From Anatilimnocola floriformis (GTDB taxonomy: Bacteria > Planctomycetota > Planctomycetia > Pirellulales > Pirellulaceae), in assembly GCF_024256385.1 (NCBI RefSeq), contig NZ_JAMLFW010000001.1:2108001-2172000 (forward strand): a stretch of 64,000 nt of DNA, read 5' to 3'. Positions 47,379 to 55,515 of the stretch are shown here, one piece after another (the stretch's first letter is position 1; the number at the start of each line of letters is the position of its first letter). The position numbers and the translations under genes were made by a program. Below the pieces are notes generated by a model that was not told the origin of the DNA, made no database searches, and worked only from the letters and a program-made list of their open reading frames with translations.

Positions 47379-48530
47379 ATGGCTGCTGGAGGCCGGTGTT
47401 ACGGCTGTTTCCGACCTGCGGAAGTTTGCTTCTGCGATTCGATTCCGACGATCGACAATCGGACGGAAGTGCTGATATTGCAGCATCGCCGGGAATATTT
47501 TCATCGATTCAATACGGCGCGGATTGTCGAACAATCGCTCCGCAATTCACAGCTGCTAGCCGATCACACACACAATCTGGCCGAGCGATTGCAACTGAAA
47601 CCGGGGGCCGGGCTGCTTTATCCAGGACCGAGTTCGATCCCGATTGCGGAGTTGCCGGCCGAACAACGGCCGCAACAGCTGGTCATTCTCGACGGTACGT
47701 GGCATCAAACGAAAACGCTGCTGCGCGATATTCCCGCGCTGCAGAGTCTGCCGCGTTATCAATTGTCGCCGACCTCTCCCAGCCGTTACCGCATTCGCCG
47801 CGAACCCGACGAAGCTTTTGTCTCCACCATCGAAGCTACCGTCGCGGCGTTGCGTTTGCTCGAGCCGGAGACAGTCGGCCTTGAAGGTTTGCTGCAAGCC
47901 TTTGAAAAAATGGTTGATGTGCAATTGGCGCATCCCGGTTCGATCACTGGCGCGCGGTGGCAGGCCCGCCGCAATCGCAGCGTGCGAAATGTTCCGCTCG
48001 CACTGCAGGGAAACTTGCAGAACATCGTCGTGGCTTACGGCGAGGCGCCGCCCGGTGAACGAGGCGCTGGCAAGCGAGCGCCGAGTCCGCCGCTGGTGTG
48101 GGTTGCACGGCGACTCAGCGACGGTGCGGACTTTGCCTGCACCTTGACCCCGAGTCAGCCGCTGAGCGATGTATTTCTCGGCCATCTGGAATTGGCGCGC
48201 GGTGATTTCGACACAGCCGTCTCGATTGAAGAAGCCCGCCGCCGCTGGGCTGCGTTCGAACGGCCCGGCGATGTAGTCACGGTGATTCAGCCGGGTACTG
48301 CTGAACTTTTTTCGCACCTCGCCGGTCGGCACAATCGCTGCCTGGTCCTCAAAGCGGTCGATTTGAAGTCGCTGCCGGACTTAGAGACGGAAAGTCCAGC
48401 CGAGATCAACTTCGCGCCGGCGCAAACGCTGGGTCGCGCCACCAAGCGACTTGCTGCCGCGATTACGCTGGTCCAGCAACTGAGCGCACTGCTCGCACGG
48501 CGGCAGGCACTGCGAGCATCGTCAGACTGA
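47379..48530 (+). CDS. DTW-domain protein (tRNA-uridine aminocarboxypropyltransferase family)
   Basis: 383 residues. N-terminal Cys cluster CYGCFRPAEVCFC, then VLILQHRREYFHRFNTARIVEQSL and LDGTWHQTKTLLRDIPALQSLP, where DGTW is the signature. SRYRIRREPDEAFVSTIEA also matches the family. Characterised members add an aminocarboxypropyl group from SAM to tRNA uridine, and the same chemistry is likely here. About residues 205-383 form a long C-terminal extension beyond the basic domain that I cannot name. The stop overlaps the convergent SGNH gene by nine bases (48522-48530). Confidence 0.8.
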   Translation: MAAGGRCYGCFRPAEVCFCDSIPTIDNRTEVLILQHRREYFHRFNTARIVEQSLRNSQLLADHTHNLAERLQLKPGAGLLYPGPSSIPIAELPAEQRPQQLVILDGTWHQTKTLLRDIPALQSLPRYQLSPTSPSRYRIRREPDEAFVSTIEATVAALRLLEPETVGLEGLLQAFEKMVDVQLAHPGSITGARWQARRNRSVRNVPLALQGNLQNIVVAYGEAPPGERGAGKRAPSPPLVWVARRLSDGADFACTLTPSQPLSDVFLGHLELARGDFDTAVSIEEARRRWAAFERPGDVVTVIQPGTAELFSHLAGRHNRCLVLKAVDLKSLPDLETESPAEINFAPAQTLGRATKRLAAAITLVQQLSALLARRQALRASSD

Positions 48531-49226
48531 GGGCGATTTACTGGCGACTTGCTGCAGTAACAGTTTTTCTGAGGCGTCGAGCCCATCGGGCCCCGCTTCG
48601 ATCCCGACTGGATCGGCATGGAGAAGCACTTTCAAAAACACGCAGGCAGCCAGATAGCTGCCAGCGAGCGAAGGATGACTCTCGTCGCGATCGTGCAGAA
48701 CTGGGGGCTCGTGTTTGGCGAGGAACTGCTGCCAAACGAGTCCCACGGGTACGACGATGGACTTGAGTTCGTTGCCGACCGAAGTGTAGGCATCGGCGAT
48801 TACTTGTTGTGCCTCGGGAGCATGCTGCCGAGCCCAGGTCATGTAGAGGACGGTCTTCGCGCCGGACTTTTTGATAACCTCGTCAAACAGCCGCACATTT
48901 TCTGCCATCCGCTGCGCGTTCTTCACCGGCAGCGTACTTTGCTCCTGCAGCACGACATAGTCGTACTTGCCCTCAGCGATTTTCTCGGTGGCTTGTTCGC
49001 GATTCCAGTGATTGCGAAGCGAAGCTCCGCCGACCGAGACCAGTTCATGGCTGACCTGCACCCCGCGCGCGGCGGCCAACTGGGCGATTAACTCCGGCAA
49101 GTCATTCCGCTGCGTAAAGCTGTTGCCAATAAAGAGAATCTTGACGCTCGTGGATGATTTTTTCTTAGCCATGGCCGCAGTCAAAAGTAGAACGGAGAAG
49201 CCTCCGCTCATTGTAAGTACGCGCAC
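48522..49226 (-). CDS. SGNH/GDSL-type hydrolase
   Basis: 234 residues. Signal-like start (VLTMSGGFSVLLLTAAMA). ILFIGNSFTQRNDLPELI is block I with the nucleophilic Ser in GNSFT, GKYDYVVLQEQS follows, and ESHPSLAGSYLAACVFLKVL has the catalytic His. Such enzymes hydrolyse esters, often on carbohydrates. I keep the GTG at 49226 because GGGAG lies five bases upstream; an ATG at 49211 and one at 49172 are alternatives. It overlaps the convergent DTW gene end by nine bases. Confidence 0.78.
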   Translation of the reverse strand: MRVLTMSGGFSVLLLTAAMAKKKSSTSVKILFIGNSFTQRNDLPELIAQLAAARGVQVSHELVSVGGASLRNHWNREQATEKIAEGKYDYVVLQEQSTLPVKNAQRMAENVRLFDEVIKKSGAKTVLYMTWARQHAPEAQQVIADAYTSVGNELKSIVVPVGLVWQQFLAKHEPPVLHDRDESHPSLAGSYLAACVFLKVLLHADPVGIEAGPDGLDASEKLLLQQVASKSPSV

Positions 49227-49446
49227 CCAATCTCCCTATCTCCCAACTCCGCATCCCAACACGCGCCCGTCCCTTTTTCCCCGTGCCCGCGAACCTAGGA
49301 GCTATTCCTGGCGTCCTGTGGTATAACTAAGGAGATCGGTAAGGCTTCCGCATCGGGTATTCCCGGCAATGGTCCGGGTTAGGAGGGGTTCACGCCCAGC
49401 CTGGTTTACCAACCGCGTGCTGCCGAGGATAGGCACGCATGCGGCG

Positions 49447-49462
49447 ACAGCTTTCGAGCTGT
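49447..49462 (+). promoter_or_regulatory. UUCG-tetraloop hairpin in the leader of the HNH gene
   Basis: ACAGCT TTCG AGCTGT is a 6-bp hairpin with a UUCG loop, the most stable RNA tetraloop. It lies 43 bases before the HNH start codon, within a GC-rich leader (about 49330-49500) that may be structured. No known riboswitch was recognised. Confidence 0.4.
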
Positions 49463-49504
49463 GAGCCGACTGGTCGTGTTACTTTCCTACGCGGAGGTGC
49501 ATGT

Positions 49505-50101
49505 ATGACGACGGCAGTTCTCCAGCGACCGACGCTGGTGCTCAATCGCAACTGGCAGCCGGTTCGAGTTTCGACGGTGGCCCGCTCGCTGGTCTTACTT
49601 TGGAACGGCACGGCGAAGGTTGTCGACCCGACCGACTTTCAGCAGTACGACTGGCAAGACTGGTCGCAACTCAAGCCGCTCGACGGCGAGCCTTTCATCC
49701 AGGCTATACATTCGCGGATGCGAGTGCCCGAAGTCGTTTCGCTCACGGTCTACGACCGCATGCCGCAGATGGACGTGGCGTTCAGTCGCCGCAACCTGTT
49801 CAAGCGCGACCACTACCAGTGCCAATACTGCGGCGTGCAGCCGGGGGGCGACGATCTGACGATCGACCACGTCACCCCGCGTTCGCGCGGCGGTCTTAGC
49901 ACGTGGGAAAATTGCGTGCTCGCGTGCGTCGAGTGCAATAAGAAGAAGGCCAATCACGGCCTCGCCGAAGTCGGCATGCGGCTGAAGAAGACGCCCATCC
50001 GACCGAAGTGGAAGCCGCTGTACGCCATCAGCAGCATGCCCATCGCGAGCTGGACGAAGTTCATCAGCGAAGCGTACTGGAATGTAGAACTCGAGCCGTA
50101 G
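49505..50101 (+). CDS. HNH endonuclease-family protein
   Basis: 198 residues. It begins TTAVLQRPTLVLNRNWQPVRVSTVARSLVLL, the usual N-terminus of a widespread bacterial HNH family. The HNH fold is near residues 115-155: YQCQYCG, LTIDHVTPRSRGGLSTWENCVLACVECNKKKAN, with a zinc-type CxxC pair on each side of the DH core. GGAGGT lies six bases upstream of the ATG, a near-ideal SD that fixes the start. Target and role are unknown; no methylase or toxin partner gene is adjacent. Confidence 0.85.
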   Translation: MTTAVLQRPTLVLNRNWQPVRVSTVARSLVLLWNGTAKVVDPTDFQQYDWQDWSQLKPLDGEPFIQAIHSRMRVPEVVSLTVYDRMPQMDVAFSRRNLFKRDHYQCQYCGVQPGGDDLTIDHVTPRSRGGLSTWENCVLACVECNKKKANHGLAEVGMRLKKTPIRPKWKPLYAISSMPIASWTKFISEAYWNVELEP

Positions 50102-50112
50102 GCGTGAACGCC

Positions 50113-50240
50113 GGGGCTGGGGGCTGGGAACTAGGGGCTGGGGAAATGCGTTACAATTGAACGCATTCCCTAGCCCATTTTTGTTTCTGCTGCCTAGGCT
50201 TCCCCCGCCCTAGATCCCAGTTCCCAGCCCCTAGCCCCCA
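50113..50240. repeat. Second G/C-rich heptamer minisatellite around a palindrome
   Basis: GGGGCTGGGGGCTGGGAACTA units face inverted TTCCCAGCCCCTAGCCCC units. The centre hairpin, AATGCGTT ACAATTG AACGCATT (50145-50167), has different bases from the copy at 47231-47248 but keeps the pairing. It abuts the cydA start by six bases. Confidence 0.75.
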
Positions 50241-50246
50241 CCACCC

Positions 50247-51560
50247 ATGGATTCCCTGACTGCCGCGCGCTGGCAAATGACCATCTCACTGGCGTTTCAC
50301 ATGGTCTATGCTGCCGTGGGAATCGGCTTGCCATTGTTGCTGGTGATGGTCGAAGGGATGTATCTGCGAACGGGCCAGGAGCAGTACAAGAAGCTCGCCA
50401 AGAAATGGTCGAAGGTGATGGGGCTGCTGTTCGCCGTCGGCGCGGTGAGCGGCACGGCTCTGTCGCTTGAGTTGGGTCTGCTGTGGCCCGCGTACATGGA
50501 AATCATGGGCGCGGTTGTCGGCCATATCTTCGGCCTCGAGGGTTATGCGTTTTTTCTCGAAGCCATTTTCATTGGCATCTACCTCTACGCATGGGACAAG
50601 ATCAGCCCGCTCGCGCATTGGTTGAGTGGTGTGGTGATTGCGACGACCGGCATGCTGTCAGGCATCTTTGTGCTTGGCGTGAACGCTTGGATGCAGCAGC
50701 CGGTGGGTTTCGAGATGGCCGATAAGGTCGTGACAGTCACCGATCCGATCGCGATCTTCAAGCAGCCGTTGTGGTTCTACATGGCGTGGCACAGCACGCT
50801 CGCTTGTTACTTGTCGGTCGCATTTGCGGTCGCTGGTTGGTATTCCTATCTCGCGCTGAAGGGGCGCAACGACGCTTACGTTCGCTCCGGGCTCATCGCG
50901 GCGATGTTGCTCGGCGGAGTGTGCGCTTTTCTGCAACCAATGAGTGGCGACTTACTCGCCAAGTTCGTTTTCAAAACGCAGCCGACGAAATTCGCTGCCA
51001 TGGAAGGACAATTCAAAACCGAAAAGCACGCGCCGCTGCGAATCGGCGGTTGGCCCGATGAAAAGACTCGCGAAACGAAATACGCGATCGAGATTCCCGG
51101 CGGTTTGAGCTTCATTGCAACCGGCGACTCAACGGCGGAAGTACCGGGCCTCGATCGTGTGCCGGAGCGCGATTGGCCGAATATCGAACTGACGCATCTG
51201 GCGTTTCAAATCATGGTTGGCTCGGGCACGGCGCTGATGTTTGTTTCGGTTTGGTTTTGGATTGCCTGGTTTCGGTACCGAGAGAACGTGCTGAGCAGCC
51301 GCTGGCTGATGCGGGCCCTGATTGTTTGCACGCCGCTCGGGTTCATCGGTCTGGAATCGGGCTGGATGGTCACCGAACTCGGCCGGCAACCGTGGGTCAT
51401 TCAGGGGCTGATGCGAACCAAGGATGCCGTCACTCCAGTGGCTGGCGTGCAAGGAATGTTTGTCGCTTTCACGCTGCTGTATGGATTGCTGACGGTGATG
51501 GTCATTGCACTACTCTGGAAGCTGGCTCAATCGAGCAAGGACGGCGAGGTGGCGAAATGA
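50247..51560 (+). CDS. cydA: Cytochrome bd quinol oxidase subunit I
   Basis: 437 residues, shorter than E. coli CydA, fitting the short-Q-loop (CIO-like) type. Membrane oxidase that reduces O2 to water with quinol and has high oxygen affinity. RWQMTISLAFHMVYAAVGIGLP holds the N-terminal haem His, and WFYMAWHSTLACYLS the second His. GRQPWVIQGLMRTKDAVTP is the family's conserved C-terminal motif. About nine transmembrane segments are visible. It overlaps cydB by four bases (ATGA), so the two are translated together. A minisatellite lies right upstream. Confidence 0.93.
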   Translation: MDSLTAARWQMTISLAFHMVYAAVGIGLPLLLVMVEGMYLRTGQEQYKKLAKKWSKVMGLLFAVGAVSGTALSLELGLLWPAYMEIMGAVVGHIFGLEGYAFFLEAIFIGIYLYAWDKISPLAHWLSGVVIATTGMLSGIFVLGVNAWMQQPVGFEMADKVVTVTDPIAIFKQPLWFYMAWHSTLACYLSVAFAVAGWYSYLALKGRNDAYVRSGLIAAMLLGGVCAFLQPMSGDLLAKFVFKTQPTKFAAMEGQFKTEKHAPLRIGGWPDEKTRETKYAIEIPGGLSFIATGDSTAEVPGLDRVPERDWPNIELTHLAFQIMVGSGTALMFVSVWFWIAWFRYRENVLSSRWLMRALIVCTPLGFIGLESGWMVTELGRQPWVIQGLMRTKDAVTPVAGVQGMFVAFTLLYGLLTVMVIALLWKLAQSSKDGEVAK

Positions 51561-52558
51561 TTTCCACCGAGCTCCTGGTGAACATTTCTGCCGCGGCTGC
51601 GCTCTTCGGCATGATGGCTTACGGCATGTTCGGCGGCGCCGACTTCGGCGGCGGCGTGTGGGATCTGTTCGCGACTGGTCCACGCAAAAGAGAACAGCGG
51701 CTCGCCATCCAAAAAGCGATGGGCCCGGTCTGGGAAGCGAACCACGTCTGGCTGATCTTTGTCGTCGTGGTCCTCTTCACTTGTTTTCCGCGAGCCTATT
51801 CCAAACTTGCTATCGCGCTGTTTGTGCCGTTCCATCTGGCGCTGGTGGGGATCATTCTTCGCGGCGCGTCGTTTGTGTTTCGTTCTTATCAAGCCCAAGA
51901 ACCCAGCGATGCAGCCGATACCAGCATCTGGGGCGTAGTCTTCGGCGTGGCTTCGATTATTTCCCCCGTGCTGCTCGGCGCGGCGTTCGGTGTTGTGACC
52001 GAAGGCTTGATCCAAGTGAAGGACGGTCAAGTCGAGGCACATCCTGCGTTCTGGCTCACGCCTTATGCACTTGCGAACGGTCTGCTGGCTCTGGTTACGT
52101 GCGCGTATCTCGCCGCCGTTTATTTGACGAACGAGACCCAAGGCGAACTCCGCGAGGATTTTAGATATCGCGCGATTCTCGCCGGAACCGGCACCGCCGC
52201 GCTCGCGGGTATTGTGCTGGCGCTCGCCTGGTTCGAAGCTCGCTGGTTCGTCGATCGCATGCTCTCGCCGCGAGCACTTCCAGTGGTGATCGCCGGTCTG
52301 TTCTGTTTCGCCGCTTCGGCTTGGGCAGTCTTCACACGGCGGTATGTTCTTAGCCGCGTCTTTGCCGCTGGCGAAATCTGCATGCTGATTCTTGGCTGGG
52401 GTTTGGCTCAACACCCGTTTCTGGTTTATCCCGATCTCACCTTTGAGACCACCGCAGCGCCGCACGCAACGCTGCTTTTTCTGGTTCTCTCCCTGCCAGT
52501 TGGCGGGCTGCTCCTCGTGCCATCCCTGTTCTACTTGTTCCGCGTGTTCAAGTCGTAA
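51557..52558 (+). CDS. cydB: Cytochrome bd quinol oxidase subunit II
   Basis: 333 residues. CydB family: MISTELLVNISAAAALFGMMAYGMFGGADFGGGVWDLFATG is the N-terminal helix and loop, and KAMGPVWEANHVWLIFVVVVLFTCFPRAYSKLAIALFVPFHLALVG follows as in other members. About eight transmembrane segments. Its ATG overlaps the cydA stop in ATGA. The frame stays open far upstream inside cydA; the coupled ATG is clearly the start. No cydX or cydDC genes are visible nearby. Confidence 0.93.
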   Translation: MISTELLVNISAAAALFGMMAYGMFGGADFGGGVWDLFATGPRKREQRLAIQKAMGPVWEANHVWLIFVVVVLFTCFPRAYSKLAIALFVPFHLALVGIILRGASFVFRSYQAQEPSDAADTSIWGVVFGVASIISPVLLGAAFGVVTEGLIQVKDGQVEAHPAFWLTPYALANGLLALVTCAYLAAVYLTNETQGELREDFRYRAILAGTGTAALAGIVLALAWFEARWFVDRMLSPRALPVVIAGLFCFAASAWAVFTRRYVLSRVFAAGEICMLILGWGLAQHPFLVYPDLTFETTAAPHATLLFLVLSLPVGGLLLVPSLFYLFRVFKS

Positions 52559-52785
52559 ACCAGTTCGCCCTCGGCTGCGTAGTAATGTCGTGGCCGAAAG
52601 GCAAACTCTTCCACCTCGCTAGTGCTGGTATCGCCAGCAAAGCTTGCGCAGGCGGAATAAGTGGACTGGCAATGTGCTTTTTGGATCAATTAGCGCGGTT
52701 ATTGCTTGCTGCCACGGTCGCGAGTCCTATGATTCACTCGACTTGAAACGAATTCGAAAAATTCCGGATATAGGGACAGCCGTCC

Positions 52786-53421
52786 ATGACACGCACTCAT
52801 CGCAACTCGCTCTTCCTCGTCGCCACGCTCGCGGTGCTCGGCCTCGCTTCGACCAGCCAAGCCGCCTGGCCGCGATATCGGGTTTCGTCTTCGTACTCGC
52901 TGCCGAGCGCGCCGGCGATGCGGCCGGTGTTTGTGCCGGTGTATCCAACTGACAAATACCTGCAAGCCAATCCGGGCGTGGTGCCGGCGACCTACGCACC
53001 GCCCGCTGTGAACGTGCCAGGCATGGGAGCACCAGCTGCGAATTATCCGCCATCGCTCGTCGCGCCGCCCGCCATTTCGGTGCCGAACAGCTCGTTCTAC
53101 CCGCAGACTTATAACGCGCCCGCCTACAACACGCCGGCGTATACCGCGCCATACAGCGCGCAGTACCAACCGCAGTACACGCCCTACAACTACAACGCCG
53201 CGCCGCTCACGCCAGCGCCGACTGCGTCGTACTACAACCCGCAACCTTACACGCCCTACCAGCAGCCACGGCCGATCCAGCCTTACACTGGTTCGACCTA
53301 CGCACCGCAGCCGACGCAGGCCTACGGCAGCTACTATCAACCGACGCGGCCCAGCTCGTTCTACTCGCCCACGCCGAACTACTATCCGCAGCAACAGCCG
53401 ATCAACTACGGCCAGTACTAG
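52786..53421 (+). CDS. Secreted Pro/Tyr-rich low-complexity protein
   Basis: 211 residues. Signal SLFLVATLAVLGLASTSQAAW. The mature part is dominated by Pro, Tyr, Gln, Ala and Ser in units such as YNAPAYNTPAYTAPYSAQY and TPYQQPRPIQPY. It has no fold-like core and may be a flexible envelope or matrix protein. Codon composition fits the neighbours. A strong terminator follows 28 bases after the stop. Nothing was recognised in 52559-52785 upstream. Confidence 0.65.
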   Translation: MTRTHRNSLFLVATLAVLGLASTSQAAWPRYRVSSSYSLPSAPAMRPVFVPVYPTDKYLQANPGVVPATYAPPAVNVPGMGAPAANYPPSLVAPPAISVPNSSFYPQTYNAPAYNTPAYTAPYSAQYQPQYTPYNYNAAPLTPAPTASYYNPQPYTPYQQPRPIQPYTGSTYAPQPTQAYGSYYQPTRPSSFYSPTPNYYPQQQPINYGQY

Positions 53422-53448
53422 TTCGTCACGCGATCGCTGATCACACTG

Positions 53449-53486
53449 CACCGAGTGCCACTCAACTGGCGCTCGGTGTTTTTGTT
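53449..53486 (+). terminator. Rho-independent terminator after the Pro/Tyr-rich gene
   Basis: A 12-bp stem, CACCGAGTGCCA with TGGCGCTCGGTG (one wobble), loop CTCAAC, then TTTTTG and TTT. Confidence 0.88.
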
Positions 53487-53610
53487 TCTTGCGTAATTCT
53501 CATCCCGCTCACGACCGCCACTTCCCCGCGAGTTGCTGCCAACTCGCCGACAATCTGCTACAAACTGTTGGAAGAGTTCATCCCTCTCCCACCACACTTT
53601 GGAGATTGTC

Positions 53611-54345
53611 ATGCTTCGCAGCTTTGGCTCGTCCCTGTTACTTTTATCGCTCTGCGCGTTGCCGGTTTGGGCGCAGGTTTCCGCGCCGCCGGAAGGCGAG
53701 GGCATGAAATCGATCTTCAACGGCAAGGACCTGACCGGCTGGGATGGCGACCCGCGGCTGTGGAGCGTGAAGGATGGCGTGCTCCATGGCGAAACGACAG
53801 CCGAAAACGTCGCCAAGGGAAACACCTTCATCATCTGGAAGGATGGCACGACCAAGGATTTTGAACTGCGGTTGTCGTTCAAGATGAATGCCTCGAACAA
53901 CTCGGGCATTCAATACCGCTCGAAGCACATCACCGAAAAGCCGAGCAACAACTGGGTCGTGCGCGGCTATCAGCACGAACTGCGCAACGAAACCAAGTTC
54001 CCCAACACCTCGTCGTTCATCTACGACGAAGGTGGCAAGCGCGGCCGCATCTGCCTCGTCGGCGAAGAAGCCACCTGGGAAACCGACGGCAAGAAGGTGA
54101 AGAAGTCGGACCTGATCGACCAGGCCGGTTTCGACAAACTGATGAAGCTCGACGATTGGAACGACGTCGTGATCATCGGCAAGGGGAAGAACATTCAGCA
54201 CTTCCTCAACGGCCGCCTAATTCTCGACTTCACCGATAACAATCCCGACCTCGCCCTGAGCGAAGGCATTCTCGCACTGCAACTGCACGCCGGCAAACCG
54301 ATGTGGGTGGAGTTTAAGAACATCCGGATTCGGGAAATCAAGTAA
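53611..54345 (+). CDS. Secreted DUF1080 (3-keto-disaccharide hydrolase-like) protein
   Basis: 244 residues. Signal SLLLLSLCALPVWA. IFNGKDLTGWDGDPRLWSVKDGVLHGETT is the hallmark of DUF1080, a concanavalin-like fold associated with 3-keto-disaccharide hydrolysis and common in planctomycetes. FELRLSFKMNASNNSGIQYRS and MWVEFKNIRIREI complete the domain. It probably acts on glycosidic substrates outside the cytoplasm. GGAG lies six bases before the ATG; the frame is open further upstream to 53533. Confidence 0.88.
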   Translation: MLRSFGSSLLLLSLCALPVWAQVSAPPEGEGMKSIFNGKDLTGWDGDPRLWSVKDGVLHGETTAENVAKGNTFIIWKDGTTKDFELRLSFKMNASNNSGIQYRSKHITEKPSNNWVVRGYQHELRNETKFPNTSSFIYDEGGKRGRICLVGEEATWETDGKKVKKSDLIDQAGFDKLMKLDDWNDVVIIGKGKNIQHFLNGRLILDFTDNNPDLALSEGILALQLHAGKPMWVEFKNIRIREIK

Positions 54346-54370
54346 GTAGTTTTCAGGCCGTAGGCGTTCC

Positions 54371-54428
54371 CACAAGCCTGAAGCGCCAGCGAAGGAATCT
54401 CGCTAGTTCCTTCGCCCTCAGGCTTGTG
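54371..54428. repeat. REP-like hairpin related to the RAYT-flanking repeat
   Basis: CACAAGCCTGA and TCAGGCTTGTG, and GCGAAGGAA and TTCCTTCGC, pair around a 9-base loop with a 7/2 asymmetric bulge. The left side carries AGCCTGAAGCGCCAGCGAAG, which matches the RAYT-flanking unit at most positions (AGCCYGWAGCGYYAGCGARG). It lies between the DUF1080 and alpha/beta hydrolase genes. Confidence 0.75.
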
Positions 54429-54459
54429 AATTCGCCGGATTCCTTTCCCAGGCAATAAG

Positions 54460-55503
54460 ATGTCTCGAAACGCTTGGCTGATTGTTTTACTGATCTCAAT
54501 GTCGATCTCCGCTAGCGCTGCGGATCCCAGTCCGAAGCGCTACGACCTGACCGCCCGCGCGAGTCAGATCGACTCGCGCGTGAAGGCGCATCCCGAGATT
54601 AACTTTTTCCTTGAGAAGGATGGCAAGCCGCAGGATGTACAGCATGCGTGCGTCGACACACGCGTGAAGTCGCAAGGCAAACTCGTCATTTGGTTGATGG
54701 GGCACAGTCAGCCACTCTTCGAGCGAGTTTCGGGTTATGGATTGCATGCCATTCAAGTCCACTACGCGAATGGCTGGTTCGGCCAATTCGGCAAAGAGCC
54801 GCCGCCGGCCGATGACAAGTTTTTAGGGAAGATTCGCCTGGAAGCTGCTACTGGCGAGGACTTCAGCGATGTCGTGAACATTCCCAAGCCGGACGGCATG
54901 CAGGAGCGGGCCCTGCAGTTTGTGAAATGGCTGGCGAAGGAAAATCCTGTCGGCGAATGGCAACAGTTTCTGACCGCCGATGGCAAAGATCTGAAGTGGG
55001 ATCGTGTGATCATGGCCGGCAGTTCGCACGGCTCGACGACTGCCGCGCGGTTTGCCAAGCATCAGAAGGTTGATCGCGTGGTGATGTTCTGCGGCCCACG
55101 CGATCAATACGAAACCTGGCAAGGACTCCCCTCGGCGACGCCAGCCAATCGCTACTTCGGCTTCAGCCACGTGCTCGACGGCGGTTGGACGGGAGATCAC
55201 TATTGCCGGTCATGGGAACTGCTCGGCCTCGGCGAATTCGGCCCGATCGTCGATGTCGACGAAACGAAGGCGCCTTACGGCAACACGCGACGACTGATCA
55301 CGGCGGCCGATGTAAAGAAGGATGCCAACCGTGCGCACAGTTCGGTGGTTCCCGGCGGCTCTGCGGTGAAGAACGCCGAAGGAAAATTCATTCACGAAGA
55401 AGTGTGGAAGTATCTCTTCACCCATCCGGTCGAAGAAACCGGCGCGGCGACCCCACATGATCCAGGTTGCAAGTTGAACTTGCGGAAGACGGAAACGAAG
55501 TAG
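54460..55503 (+). CDS. Secreted alpha/beta hydrolase-like protein (BPSS1187-like)
   Basis: 347 residues. Signal NAWLIVLLISMSISASAAD. LVIWLMGHSQPLFERVSGYGLHAIQVHYANGWFG is the strand and oxyanion region, and IMAGSSHGSTTAARFAKHQKVDRVVMFCGPRDQ has the nucleophile Ser in GSSHG. A His near PHDP or RAHSSVV could complete a triad. Resembles the BPSS1187-type hydrolase family, common in planctomycetes and of unknown substrate. A palindromic repeat lies upstream. The stop is 12 bases from the convergent pentapeptide gene. Confidence 0.72.
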   Translation: MSRNAWLIVLLISMSISASAADPSPKRYDLTARASQIDSRVKAHPEINFFLEKDGKPQDVQHACVDTRVKSQGKLVIWLMGHSQPLFERVSGYGLHAIQVHYANGWFGQFGKEPPPADDKFLGKIRLEAATGEDFSDVVNIPKPDGMQERALQFVKWLAKENPVGEWQQFLTADGKDLKWDRVIMAGSSHGSTTAARFAKHQKVDRVVMFCGPRDQYETWQGLPSATPANRYFGFSHVLDGGWTGDHYCRSWELLGLGEFGPIVDVDETKAPYGNTRRLITAADVKKDANRAHSSVVPGGSAVKNAEGKFIHEEVWKYLFTHPVEETGAATPHDPGCKLNLRKTETK

Positions 55504-55515
55504 CTTCGCGAACTT

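Noticed and set aside
49380-49440. Possible SRP RNA (GTTTACCA-like string)
   Set aside because: The string is too short, and the conserved SRP loop with GGAAGCAGCC is missing.
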